NCBI GenBank assembly: GCA_000507305.1
Contig: DF239306.1
Span: forward strand, 1 to 64,000
Source: Breviolum minutum Mf 1.05b.01
Lineage: Eukaryota > Sar > Dinophyceae > Suessiales > Symbiodiniaceae
Length of the DNA stretch: 64,000 nucleotides
Direction: 5' to 3'
Part shown: positions 31,008 through 39,988 of the stretch, one piece after another
How the letters are laid out: each line of letters starts with the position of its first letter
How positions within the stretch are numbered: position 1 is the first letter of the stretch
Notes under the pieces: model-generated
What the model was told of the DNA's origin: nothing
Databases searched by the model: none
The model's input: the letters and a program-made list of their open reading frames with translations, nothing else
Position numbers and translations under genes: made by a program

Positions 31008-32818
31008 TCGACATGTTCACGCATTTTTTGCAAAGAGCTGTTTGAAAGCCAAACATGGTACGTTGCTATGTTTTGCTGCCCAAACACGCCTAAGATTTTG
31101 TCTCCAAGAAATCAACATTTTTCCTTTGGATATGTTGCTTCGAACCGGAACCCTTAGACAGTCTCTACAAGATGGGCCCCTATTAGTTATAAATGGAGTT
31201 ATAGTTATAGCCTTTAATTGGGTAACTGGGGTTATAACCTATACTTGGGGTTATAACTTGTATGGTACTTGTGGTTGCCCTACACCACCTTCACCATCTT
31301 TCATGTCATGTTGTGTGGAAAACAAGACTGAGGCAGAAAAGCAATCTCTTCCGGTGTCTCAACACATTTTTTCTTTTTTTTTTGGGAGCTTGAGCTGCTG
31401 GAGCGCGGGGGAAAGGTGGGGGTTGTCGTAGTTGTAGTAACAATGTCTGCATGTATGTATACTGTATGTGTATATAACTACATGCATGCATGCATACATA
31501 CATACATAAAGCATATATTTGGTCTGATTCAAAGTAGTATTTCGAAATATTTCGTCAATGTATCTTCTCACTTCGGAACTGGAAGATCCAACTTTGTGGT
31601 TTTTGCCCTGCATTTTGTTTCAGAAGTTCGTTAAGGAGGATTAGGAGTAAGCCAAGCCAAGCACTGACAAGTCTTATTGATTCCCATTTCGTGTGGCTGG
31701 CCGAAGTGATAGAGTTACAAAATATACAAAATCTGCGGACCTTAAAAGAATTCGGGAAAATTTCTCACAAGAATGGAACATTTCCCCCAAGAAATCTCTT
31801 CCGGGGTCCCTGGAGTTCATATTTTTTGGCGCGCCACCGTGGCCGGCTTAAAGGGGTTTAGCTGAAAGCTGTTGGATCTAAATCGCTGCTAATCTGCAAC
31901 AACAATGATGTTTGTTGATCGCAAAGGGTCACACCACATATCAAAATCTTTAGGATGTTTCTTCGCTATAGAGTTTTCTTTTTTGGCTTGCTGTTTTTTT
32001 TTTTGCGGTATATTTATGTCGTCTTCAACCTAGGTAACCCTCCACAACGGACCAACCGTTAAGATCTAATCTAATGAGTTTTTTGCAGAAAAAAGATTTC
32101 CCCAACCGAAAAAATCCAAGGCATTCCGCCCAAAGCACGGTATTGAAGACCTGGGGAGTTGGAGGGGGGGTGTTGGTTTGGAGTGCCAGAAACGATGGAT
32201 CCCTCAACGATTCGAATCCTGTGATTCACTTCAAACTTAAAAACTAAAAACAGAGTAATAAAATAAAATGTGTGAAAACACTCCCTTTGGATGATTTGAG
32301 AGCATGATATATTGAAGCCTGTATGAAATACTGTATGTTATATATATATTTACATATACATATAGGTATATATTTATATATACATATTTTTTAAATGTTC
32401 ACATAAATATATATATATATATACATATATACAATATATATTCATATGTACACATTATATTGATATGAGGTATAAGAAACACAACATTTTTTTTCAAGAC
32501 ATTCAGTCTTCAAACCTGCCACAAAGCCCCACATCCCACAGATGTTTCACCTGTCCACGCCTTCAACTCCAAAAAATTTGGCGACCTTGGAGTGGTAAAA
32601 TCATCTGAACCAAACTGTACACCCTGGAAGATTAACGGCTGGTCCACCTACAGCCATCACCCATGAAATGTTAAAGGAAAATGATCTGAAACAAACCCCT
32701 ATGAGGACATGTTCCATGTTAATCTTCCCAGGGTGTTCCCGTTCTTCCAAGCTCACCCAGTTGCAAGTCCTCCATGACTTGGGCTTCATCGCCGTATGAC
32801 GGAGTTTTTTGCCCGCAG
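31008..32818. other. long intron or intergenic stretch
   Basis: No convincing exon. Holds scattered inverted words and the AT-rich block at 32338. Confidence 0.5.
32338..32460. repeat. AT-rich microsatellite
   Basis: TATATA/CATATA low-complexity block. Confidence 0.9.
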
Positions 32819-32928
32819 GAAATTGGATGTGGGTACCAAATTGATTGGCATCTTCAGACATTCGCAGCTCGGCCGGCCGAGAAATTGTTGGATGGGCGAA
32901 GAGTTGTTTTACCATCATGATGTCACAG
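32819..32928 (+). CDS. exon 1 of the 32.8-38.7 kb chain
   Basis: Acceptor TTGCCCGCAG|G, donor ACAG|GTTTGG. Frame KLDVGTKLIGIFRHSQLGRP, 36 codons with one-base overhangs. This and ten following exons keep a single phase-consistent frame. Product unknown. Confidence 0.8.
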
Positions 32929-33035
32929 GTTTGGGAGGAACAAACATGTGCTGTTGGAAGTATGGTGGTAGTGGATGTTTGGGTGCGAAAATTTCACAGG
33001 TTGGTTGGTTGATTGGTTGATTGGCAACACACCAG

Positions 33036-33181
33036 TTGACTTGGTCGTCTTTGCTTTCAAAATCTGGATGTGCGTGTTCACCAGCCATAGTATCCGGCAA
33101 TATCCATCTAAGAGATCCATTTGGACACACCCAACAGATCCCAACAGCGATTTTCCCAAATACTTGTCTTTGCTGTTGTTG
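33036..33181 (+). CDS. exon 2 of the chain, transmembrane helix
   Basis: Acceptor AACACACCAG, donor TTG|GTTCAA. Reads V-DLVVFAFKIWMCVFTSH, a likely membrane helix, then a basic loop and KYLSLLLL. Phase fits both neighbours. Confidence 0.8.
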
Positions 33182-33362
33182 GTTCAAAAAAAATCCATGT
33201 CGGCTTTTTCCGTTGATTGAGCCTTTTTCACGTCACTCTCAAAGGCATCCACTGAAAGGTACTTTTGGTAAATGGTATTTAAGTAAGTTTCACATGTCCC
33301 AATTGAATACCTCACATCAAAACTTTCATAAACTTTCATTCCCGTTACTCCAATCACACCAG

Positions 33363-33500
33363 CAGGGGTTTCACGTTTCCGGGTTGAACTTCAGGTCCAG
33401 TGCCCCAAAAACCGGACTGCCGGACTGCCATCTTAAGGACAGCAAAAAGATACCCAGCCTTGAGTCACTGGGCCGTGTTGTAAATAGCGGGTTGAAACAG
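33363..33500 (+). CDS. exon 3 of the chain, 46 codons
   Basis: Acceptor ATCACACCAG, donor AAACAG|GTGATT, phase 0. Frame QGFHVSGLNFRSSAPKTGLP through ESLGRVVNSGLKQ. Confidence 0.8.
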
Positions 33501-33537
33501 GTGATTTTAGCGCAACAAGTTAGGTGCAATACCATCA

Positions 33538-33634
33538 CTAGGTGGTGGTTTCAAATATTTTTTATTTTCACCACTACCTGGGGAAATGATCCAATTTGAC
33601 TAATATTTTTCAACTGGGTTGAAACCTCCAGCTA
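33538..33634. mobile_element. MITE family A, copy 6
   Basis: Left CTAGGTGGTGGTTTCA, right TTGAAACCTCCAGCTA; flanks CATCA and GATCA. Lies inside intron 3 of the chain. Confidence 0.9.
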
Positions 33635-34107
33635 GATCACTTGTTCTGAATGGTTGCAGTTGTCGAAGCAGTGATTAGTTCATCTTGATTTGTGGGGAGA
33701 AATTGTCAACTTTGATCAGATACATGTCTTTATTCATAGATAAGCTGAAACTGGTGCAAGTTCCGTAAAACGATGTAACTGCCCAGTGCATTCTCTTCAT
33801 CCTAGTCAAGGTGAACAACATTGTTGTTCAAAAAAGGCCACCAAATCGATGGTTAGAGGTACATCAGCATCCAAGCTAATCCGACTTAGACCTTCCAGTG
33901 TTTTTCTATGGAATTGATGGCATCCCCTTCTGTCACAGGTTTTCTCAATTTTGATACCCCTTTGAAAGTTTGTCCAGGTACAGGGAATCCTCGGGGTATC
34001 GATTGACGATGCTAAGATGAAGTCGAACTAACTCAAAGGTTGGGTGACAGCTTCACTGGTTGGGTGATAGACCACAAAGGTTGGGGTGAAATATATGATA
34101 CTAGTTA

Positions 34108-34244
34108 CTAGTTGGTGGTTTCATTTTTATTAAAAACAACATCTCAGAAATAACCCCTATATATTTGGAGGTTTCATGGAATCCAATTTTTGACGGATAA
34201 CCTATTTTTTAAAACATGGGTTGGGTTGAAACAAACCACCAACT
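34108..34244. mobile_element. MITE family A, diverged copy
   Basis: CTAGTTGGTGGTTTCA to AACAAACCACCAACTT, longer than usual. Confidence 0.6.
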
Positions 34245-34308
34245 TCCAGCTTCATGAGCTTCAGGGGACCACTGTATAACTGGGAATAATAACTTGGCGC
34301 AGTTTGCC

Positions 34309-34441
34309 TAACCTGTTGATGATTCAGAAATCCCAAGGCCAACCACCGGTTGGATGTATAATTAAACCTTAGTAATATAGTGGGATTTCAACTACCTTTC
34401 CCTCAACTGGTGGATGCCGGATTTCTGAACCATCAACAGTA
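34309..34441. mobile_element. MITE family B, copy 7
   Basis: Left ACCTGTTGATGATTCAGAAA, right CTGAACCATCAACAGTA. Confidence 0.85.
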
Positions 34442-34552
34442 TCAGGTGTATGTTTTTTTGTTTGATGGGCAGTGATTTTGAAGTTCACCTGATTTTGCTA
34501 TATAAGTCTCAGAGCTTCTCAGCGCAATTTTTGCCATGGATATATGGTCCAT

Positions 34553-34590
34553 CTACATATGATATGATATGATATGATATGATACGAAAT
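34553..34590. repeat. GATAT tandem repeat, left arm
   Basis: ATGATATGATATG units interrupted by family B copy 8; the array resumes at 34698. Confidence 0.85.
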
Positions 34591-34592
34591 GA

Positions 34593-34701
34593 TACTGTTG
34601 ATGGTTCAGAATTCCGGCTAACCAGTTGAGGTTGGTAGTTTCTCCGATTCTTTGCAAGTTCTTTATATCCAGGTCGTGCAGGATTTCCTCCATCAACGGT
34701 A
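34593..34701. mobile_element. MITE family B, copy 8
   Basis: Left TACTGTTGATGGTTCAGAAT, right TCCTCCATCAACGGTA; inserted into the GATAT array. Confidence 0.9.
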
Positions 34702-34782
34702 TGATATGATATGATGTATGACATGATATGATATATGACATGATACGATATGATATGATATGATGTGATACGATATACAGTA
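34698..34782. repeat. GATAT tandem repeat, right arm
   Basis: Continuation of the array after the element. Confidence 0.85.
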
Positions 34783-34863
34783 TAGTGTGTATACCCCAAG
34801 CTCCCGAAAGATATTATATATATATAACATCTGGTATGTATTTCTTGGCCCTTTAAAACCCAG

Positions 34864-35016
34864 GGTTTTTGCCCACATGTTTTTCCCCAAAAAAACACCG
34901 ACCGAAAGGCGATTCGAAAATTGGACCGAAAACTCCGTCCGCCTCGAGGTGATAAGGATGTCTACAAGACCTATGAGGAAGACGACGCACGCGCGGAAGA
35001 AGAGTTTGTCTCCCAG
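34864..35016 (+). CDS. exon 4 of the chain, 51 codons
   Basis: Acceptor AAAACCCAG, donor CAG|GTGGGT, phase 0. Frame includes RKLDRKLRPPRGDKDVYKTY and an acidic EEDDARAEEEFVSQ; charged, probably cytosolic and partly helical. No ATG. Confidence 0.85.
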
Positions 35017-35716
35017 GTGGGTCGAGATGGTCGAGATGTGAGTTGGGTTGGATGAGTTTTGCAAGATCATGAAGGTAATGATGACCTTCCAAGAAAATTG
35101 AGAGGTTGCGCCTGAAACTAGTTACTTTCCCAAAAAGAAAGTCGAGTCATCTTCCAAATATCCATCTTCAGGGGCTATAAATGTCAAACTTCAGGGAGGG
35201 TATCTTCGAGGAAAACTAACGTATCCCACCTTGGGCAAAAAAGGAACATCATCAACTCAAAAGTACCAGCTCAAAAGACATACGTTAGTTAGCCAGAGGG
35301 TGTTTGGGGGGAGGAACTTCATGTATTTTGATATTTTTCTGTTCCGACTTGACAGCATTGACAAGTTGAAGAATCCTGTCTCTTTTGCAGTGTTTTACTA
35401 GGCAACGATCACTATTGTCAACTGTACTTATAGTGCTAGCCTAGGGCCTAGCTTAGCTTTGCTCAATACGGATGCATCGTTTATGAAATAACCACATCTG
35501 TGGCTCCAAAATATTGGCGGACCTCAAGATCGCTTGAGCTACCAATACAAAAAAATGCACCCATGAAAATTGACATACCCCCCTGAAAATTGATGGTTGG
35601 AAGATGAAAGTTCCTTTCCAAATGGTCCCTTTTCAGGGGACATTGTTAAGTTTTGGGGATACCCATTTTTTTTTCCAGCCTAACAACTTGGAGTATTTCA
35701 ATTTTTTGATTGGCAG

Positions 35717-35746
35717 CTCTACACATATGGGTCACGAGCCTTCCAG
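35717..35746 (+). CDS. exon 5 of the chain, 10 codons, GA donor
   Basis: Acceptor GATTGGCAG; LYTYGSRAFQ then CAG|GAAGAC, a GA donor, which keeps phase 0 with exons 4 and 6. The frame stays open to TAG at 35801. Confidence 0.6.
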
Positions 35747-36013
35747 GAAGACCTTCCAAAAAGGCACCCAATTAAATCAACCAAAAGAACCTGTAGCGAG
35801 TAGCATAGCACTCCTAAAAGGCAGTCTAAAATCTCCCTTTTTAAAATGCGGAAACTCCCTTTAGGTTGATGAATTATGTTTTTTCAAAATGTCGATTTGT
35901 CAGAAGAGGGTAAAAATAACCAACTGAAAGCCATACAAGTTCCAATAGGGCTCAACAGTTCATTGACTACCAAACAACCTTTGATTTTCTTGGCGAAACC
36001 ATGTTTTCACCAG

Positions 36014-36186
36014 ACTTTTGGGAAAGTGAAGTCACCGGTCAACCACCAACATCCGCAACATCCTCCGGGGAAACTTCTTTGGAAGGACTTGGGCAAGATC
36101 TTTGGCGCCGATAACGATCGGGAAACGAACTCGGTGCGTGACGATGCTTCTTGGTTTTCATCGGATGGCAAGGTCGCGTTGCCCAG
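36014..36186 (+). CDS. exon 6 of the chain, 57 codons
   Basis: Acceptor TTTTCACCAG, perfect donor CCCAG|GTGAGT. Frame includes GKLLWKDLGKIFGADNDRET and ASWFSSDGKVALP. Two bases carry over to exon 7. Confidence 0.85.
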
Positions 36187-36552
36187 GTGAGTTGGCGTTA
36201 GGATTTTTTGTGAAATCCGCGGTTTGGAAACAAAGATTTTTGGTTTGAAGATGGAGACTTTAGTACACCCAAATGGCTGGAAATGAACTCATTTTGAAGA
36301 GGTCTTATCATCTTGAATCATGGTCCATTTTCCAGCCAGCTATGTTTGTTTAAAGGAGTTGCTGCAGGATTTTTCCAAACCCTCAAAACTGTAAAAGCAA
36401 TCCAGTTGATGCATTGATTGTTGCTCAATGGAAGAATTGTTGAGGGACTTGGAACGGTTTGAGATATCGCCGACCGATCAGTGTTGTTTGTCACCATGGG
36501 CTTGTGGCATTCTAATCTTATTATTATAACCTAGAGATGATTCAAATTGTGA

Positions 36553-36655
36553 TACTGTTGAGGGCTGAAACCCTGCCAAGCAGTTGAGATTGGTAGTTTC
36601 AAATCCCAGCATTTCAAGGGGTTTTATAGCACCATCCCTGGTGGTGGATGCCACT
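36553..36655. mobile_element. MITE family B, decayed copy
   Basis: Left TACTGTTGAGGGCTGAAA; inner blocks match, right end lost. Confidence 0.55.
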
Positions 36656-36860
36656 AAATCAGGGAAGTTCTATGACTTCATTTGACGTGGCTAAGATTGA
36701 TTCACATGGGTTGGTTCAACCACCCAAGCAGATAAGATCATCCAACGTGTTCCTCAGTTCCCCCAAAACAGCAACTTGAACGAAATGCGGACCTTGGAAG
36801 TCCGTAGAAAGATGAGGGGGAAAGCCTTAGAATTTTGGTCAAGAATTCAGTTGGAGATCT

Positions 36861-36930
36861 TTCTCTCTCTCTCTCTCTATATATATATATGATAGAGAGA
36901 TACATACATATATATATATATACATATATG
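36861..36930. repeat. CT/TA microsatellite
   Basis: CTCTCTCT followed by TATATA runs. Confidence 0.9.
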
Positions 36931-36958
36931 TACACTTATGTTGGTCTACTTATATACA

Positions 36959-37069
36959 TACTGTTGATGGTTCAGGAATCCGACTAACCAGTTGAGGTTG
37001 GTAGTTTATCCCATCATTTAAAAAGTTTTTTACATCCCAGGTGGTGCAGGATTTCTTCCATCAACAGTA
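36959..37069. mobile_element. MITE family B, copy 10
   Basis: Left TACTGTTGATGGTTCAGGAA, right TTCTTCCATCAACAGTA, TA borders in an AT-rich repeat. Confidence 0.9.
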
Positions 37070-37104
37070 GCTCATTTATCAAATGTCCCCCTCCAAAATA
37101 TCAG

Positions 37105-37154
37105 GCCGCATCTCTTCATACACTTCGACCTTTTCTTAAACGTCACCCTCAACT
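37105..37154 (+). CDS. exon 7 of the chain, 16 codons, GA donor
   Basis: Acceptor AATATCAG|G; PHLFIHFDLFLNVTLN with C-rich third positions; ends AACT|GAAACTAA at the left end of family G copy 3. Leftover T joins GG of exon 8 as TGG. Confidence 0.8.
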
Positions 37155-37254
37155 GAAACTAACAGCTCGCTCCTGAAAATAGGCCATCCCCAAAAGGAAA
37201 CGATCATCTTCCCACCATCCTTTTGCAGGGGCGAGAAAGGTTAGTTTCAGGGAG
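37146..37254. mobile_element. introner-like MITE family G, copy 3
   Basis: Intron 37155-37250 (96 bp, GA-AG) is the element: GAAACTAACAGC to GGTTAGTTTCAG. Confidence 0.85.
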
Positions 37255-37353
37255 GGAATTTTTTTGGGCGGAGCATGAGGATATGGCAGTCATGGCCACT
37301 GCCTTGGCAAATTTGAGCCGAATGAAGGAACAGCTACGTGACTCGGCAGAAGG
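37251..37353 (+). CDS. exon 8 of the chain, 33 codons
   Basis: Starts at the family G acceptor; REFFWAEHEDMAVMATALAN then LSRMKEQLRDSAE, an amphipathic helix. A GA donor (GG|GATGAT) leaves two bases that fit exon 9. Confidence 0.8.
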
Positions 37354-37360
37354 GATGATC

Positions 37361-37523
37361 CTTAGAGGATCATCCCAGGATGAAGTATATAAAAATTGGT
37401 CAATAACCATGGTTAACAAGTCTCCTAATAAGTAATGTGGGACCCCTTCCAAATGGCCCTTCCATGGCTGATAATAGTAGGGGTCACTATATAACTACTT
37501 ACTAAGCGGGATGATCCTCCAAG
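37361..37523. mobile_element. MITE family J, copy 2
   Basis: CTTAGAGGATCATCCC to GGGATGATCCTCCAAG. Confidence 0.75.
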
Positions 37524-37675
37524 TAATAAGTACCAGTGTACTTTTATCCTTTTGTCTACTAATAATGCCTTTATTTCCTGGGGGCATGACATTTCCGGCA
37601 TTGGCCCTTGAGATTCCCCTAATTTTTGTTGCATCTATACAATTTGGGTGTGTGGCAGTTGTTTTTTACATAGAG

Positions 37676-37864
37676 ATCCCCGAGTAAACGTCCAATAATC
37701 CTGGTGGTACTGCGACTGGGGTGGCTTTCTACCTCGGATTGGAGGGATTGCAATAGGTGTTGGTATGGGGTAGAATTTTTCAGATGGACCTGTCAAAAAT
37801 TGCCATTTGTGGAACCCCACACCCTTTTCCCTGGTGCCATTTGTGCCTATTCGTTTGACATACT
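37676..37864 (+). CDS. exon 9 of the chain, 62 codons, hydrophobic start
   Basis: Acceptor TACATAGAG; SPSKRPIILVVLRLGWLSTS through a Cys/Trp-rich part to GAICAYSFDI. Ends ATACT|GTAGATGG inside family B copy 11. No ATG. Overhangs fit both neighbours. Confidence 0.85.
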
Positions 37865-37975
37865 GTAGATGGAAGAAATCCCAAACAACCACCTGTGATG
37901 TATGAAGCTTTGTAAATAATGGGATAAACTACCGCCTACCTTTTAACTGGTGCAGGATTTCTTCCATCAACAGTA
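37861..37975. mobile_element. introner-like MITE family B, copy 11
   Basis: Intron 37865-37973 (109 bp, GT-AG) is the element: left TACTGTAGATGGAAGAAAT, right TTCTTCCATCAACAGTA. Confidence 0.9.
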
Positions 37976-38010
37976 TTTCATTGAAGGATTTTGCACAGCT
38001 TGTGAAACAG
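37974..38010 (+). CDS. exon 10 of the chain, 12 codons
   Basis: Follows the family B AG; T joins CT of exon 9 as CTT, then ISLKDFAQLVKQ, donor CAG|GTGTGA. Confidence 0.8.
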
Positions 38011-38088
38011 GTGTGAAAGGTGGAGATCAGAGATCTAAAATTGCTATCATCGTTTTTTTTTGGAAATACTGTGTATATATATACATAT

Positions 38089-38188
38089 GGATGTTTCCAA
38101 AAATAGTGGTACTCCCAAATCATCCATTTTAATAGGGTTTTCCATTATAAACTATCCATTTTGGTGTACTACTATTTTTGGAAACAGC
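38089..38188. mobile_element. MITE family C, copy 4
   Basis: GTTTCCAAAAATAGTGGTAC and inverse complement ACTATTTTTGGAAAC. Confidence 0.85.
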
Positions 38189-38461
38189 TATATACATATA
38201 TAGATATAATATATATATTTAATCTACCCCCACCCAGGATTCCAGTGGCAAATAAAGGTCTAAGAACGCACGCAGACAATTGTGATCAGTAGCCATCGAA
38301 ATTTTGATTTCATTTGCAGACCTTGACATGTCTACCATGTTTTGCAAAAGTTCGTACCTTTTAATGTCTCATTCCCCCCAAGGTATCTAAAGTGATGGTA
38401 CAGTGATGACCCCCAAACCGTGCCTTTTTCCAAACTTCAAGTACTGCATCCCTTGTCCCAG

Positions 38462-38689
38462 ATTGACATCCATTTGGTTGAGTCCTTGTATGGAACTTGG
38501 GAACCTTCCCACCACGCCTCGTTCAGTTTTTTCCGAGGATGCGTGCAACATAGGATGCTTGGCACCCATGGACCTTGGGGAATTAGTCAGGTTGAGGCCC
38601 CAACATTCACCTTGTGCCTGGTAGATTTTGGAAGGAAACCCAATGGCCCCAAGCTGGGCCCCCGGATCCGGTTATCCATGGAAATCTAG
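38462..38689 (+). CDS. exon 11 of the chain, 75 codons, possible C-terminus
   Basis: Acceptor TTGTCCCAG keeps phase 0 with exon 10. IDIHLVESLYGTWEPSHHAS to PRIRLSMEI. The stop TAG (38687-38689) is the start of family A copy 7, so the present C-terminus is element-derived unless an earlier donor (GTAGAT at 38622) is used. Confidence 0.75.
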   Translation: MDIHLVESLYGTWEPSHHASFSFFRGCVQHRMLGTHGPWGISQVEAPTFTLCLVDFGRKPNGPKLGPRIRLSMEI

Positions 38690-38782
38690 GTGGTGGTTTC
38701 AAATATTTTCTTTTTTCACCCCTATTTGGGGAAGGTTTCCAATTTGACTAATATTTTTCAAATGGATTGAAACTACCAACTA
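38686..38782. mobile_element. MITE family A, copy 7
   Basis: CTAGGTGGTGGTTTCA to TTGAAACTACCAACTA with a perfect 5-bp duplication GAAAT. Confidence 0.9.
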
Positions 38783-39875
38783 GAAATTATAAAACCTAAT
38801 AACCGGCCTTGCTATACATGGGTTTCACCGGCTGTTACAACGACCATAACCCTACAAAATTCGGGTTCCCACCTTGGTGACTATAAGATTGTTTCAGTGA
38901 CGTGAAAGGGTGACATTCCGGGACATTTTCCCAAATTTGGAGTAAGGCCTTGGCCTCGGACGTGGTGTGAAATCATTGGGAAGGAAAAACCTCGGGGCTT
39001 TTTGATGGTTGGATGATGTTGGAAATTGTGGAAACTCCTGTTGGATGGATGTAACAAACTCGGAATGATGTTTTTCGCTGCGGATTTTTGGAGAGAATGA
39101 AATCCTTTTCAAAAAAAACCTTCACTTCAACCAACGGTGCATCAAAACTCATCCTGATATTGAAACTTGATGGGTGCAACTCCCAATGAACATTTGAAAT
39201 TTGAAGACATGGGAGGCCATAGTAATTATCATCGTTTTGTGGGCGGAGTTTTTTCCGCAATTTGGGGGGGGGGATGCGGAAGTTTGACATCCCAAATAGT
39301 GCCGCAGTGATCATTATTTGCTGATGATTTAGTTAAAACAGGGGTCATTAAATGGGACCCATTTTGCGGGGAATCAAACAATGCAACTTTGTGGTAAATT
39401 TGGAGATTTCCCCTAAAAAAAAATTGCAGTATTTGGGTTGGTAATATAATGACCCCCTGTTATACAGGTATCTGAAGAACTACCCGGTTATATGAGAGAA
39501 ATGTAGCCAAAGAAATCATTAGTAACCACTTGTAAGAGGGGATAACTTTTTAGATACAAACAAACCATCTTATGGCCCCCCTGTTTTTTGTTAGGCAACT
39601 CATATTTCATGCTTCACACTGGTCCACTGGTGTTTGCCTTGTCTCAACCGTCAACTCGGGGCTTCAACAACACAAGGATTTTGCAAAACTCTTACGATGA
39701 GTGAAGCTTTTCAGTGGGCAAGCTTTTGACAGAAATTTCTGTGGAGCATTTGGTCTACCGGCACAGATGTTTTTACATCTGGTCTATTGAAGTGATAAAT
39801 TCACATGACTTTCAAAATACTGGGCTTACCCTTCATGAAAAAACATTCATGGAACTGTGAGAATGAGTTGGGATT
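38783..39875. other. non-coding stretch with one MITE
   Basis: No convincing exon; a minus frame at 38973-39314 has no bias. Contains family D copy 4. Confidence 0.5.
39339..39461. mobile_element. MITE family D, copy 4
   Basis: AGGGGTCATTAAATGGGACC to ATAATGACCCCCTGT, the best-preserved D copy. Confidence 0.85.
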
Positions 39876-39892
39876 ACCCAGTAACAGTCACC
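39876..39892. repeat. 17-bp target-site duplication, left
   Basis: ACCCAGTAACAGTCACC, identical to 48886-48902, borders the 3' end of the retrotransposon. Confidence 0.85.
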
Positions 39893-39988
39893 TTTTTCCA
39901 CTTTGATTCTGAGCTCCAAGCGATCTTGGAATTGCAAGGTGTCGGATGTTTCGTACACCAAGCAAAATGATGAAACTGATCAAAAAAC

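Noticed and set aside
30844..31431. 195-codon plus open frame
   Set aside because: Biased codons lie in another frame (30873-31007); the long frame reads through AT-rich sequence.
33337..33436. Alternative frame PVTPITPAGVSRFRVELQVQ
   Set aside because: The overlapping frame 33363-33500 is longer, equally biased and phase-consistent with both neighbours.
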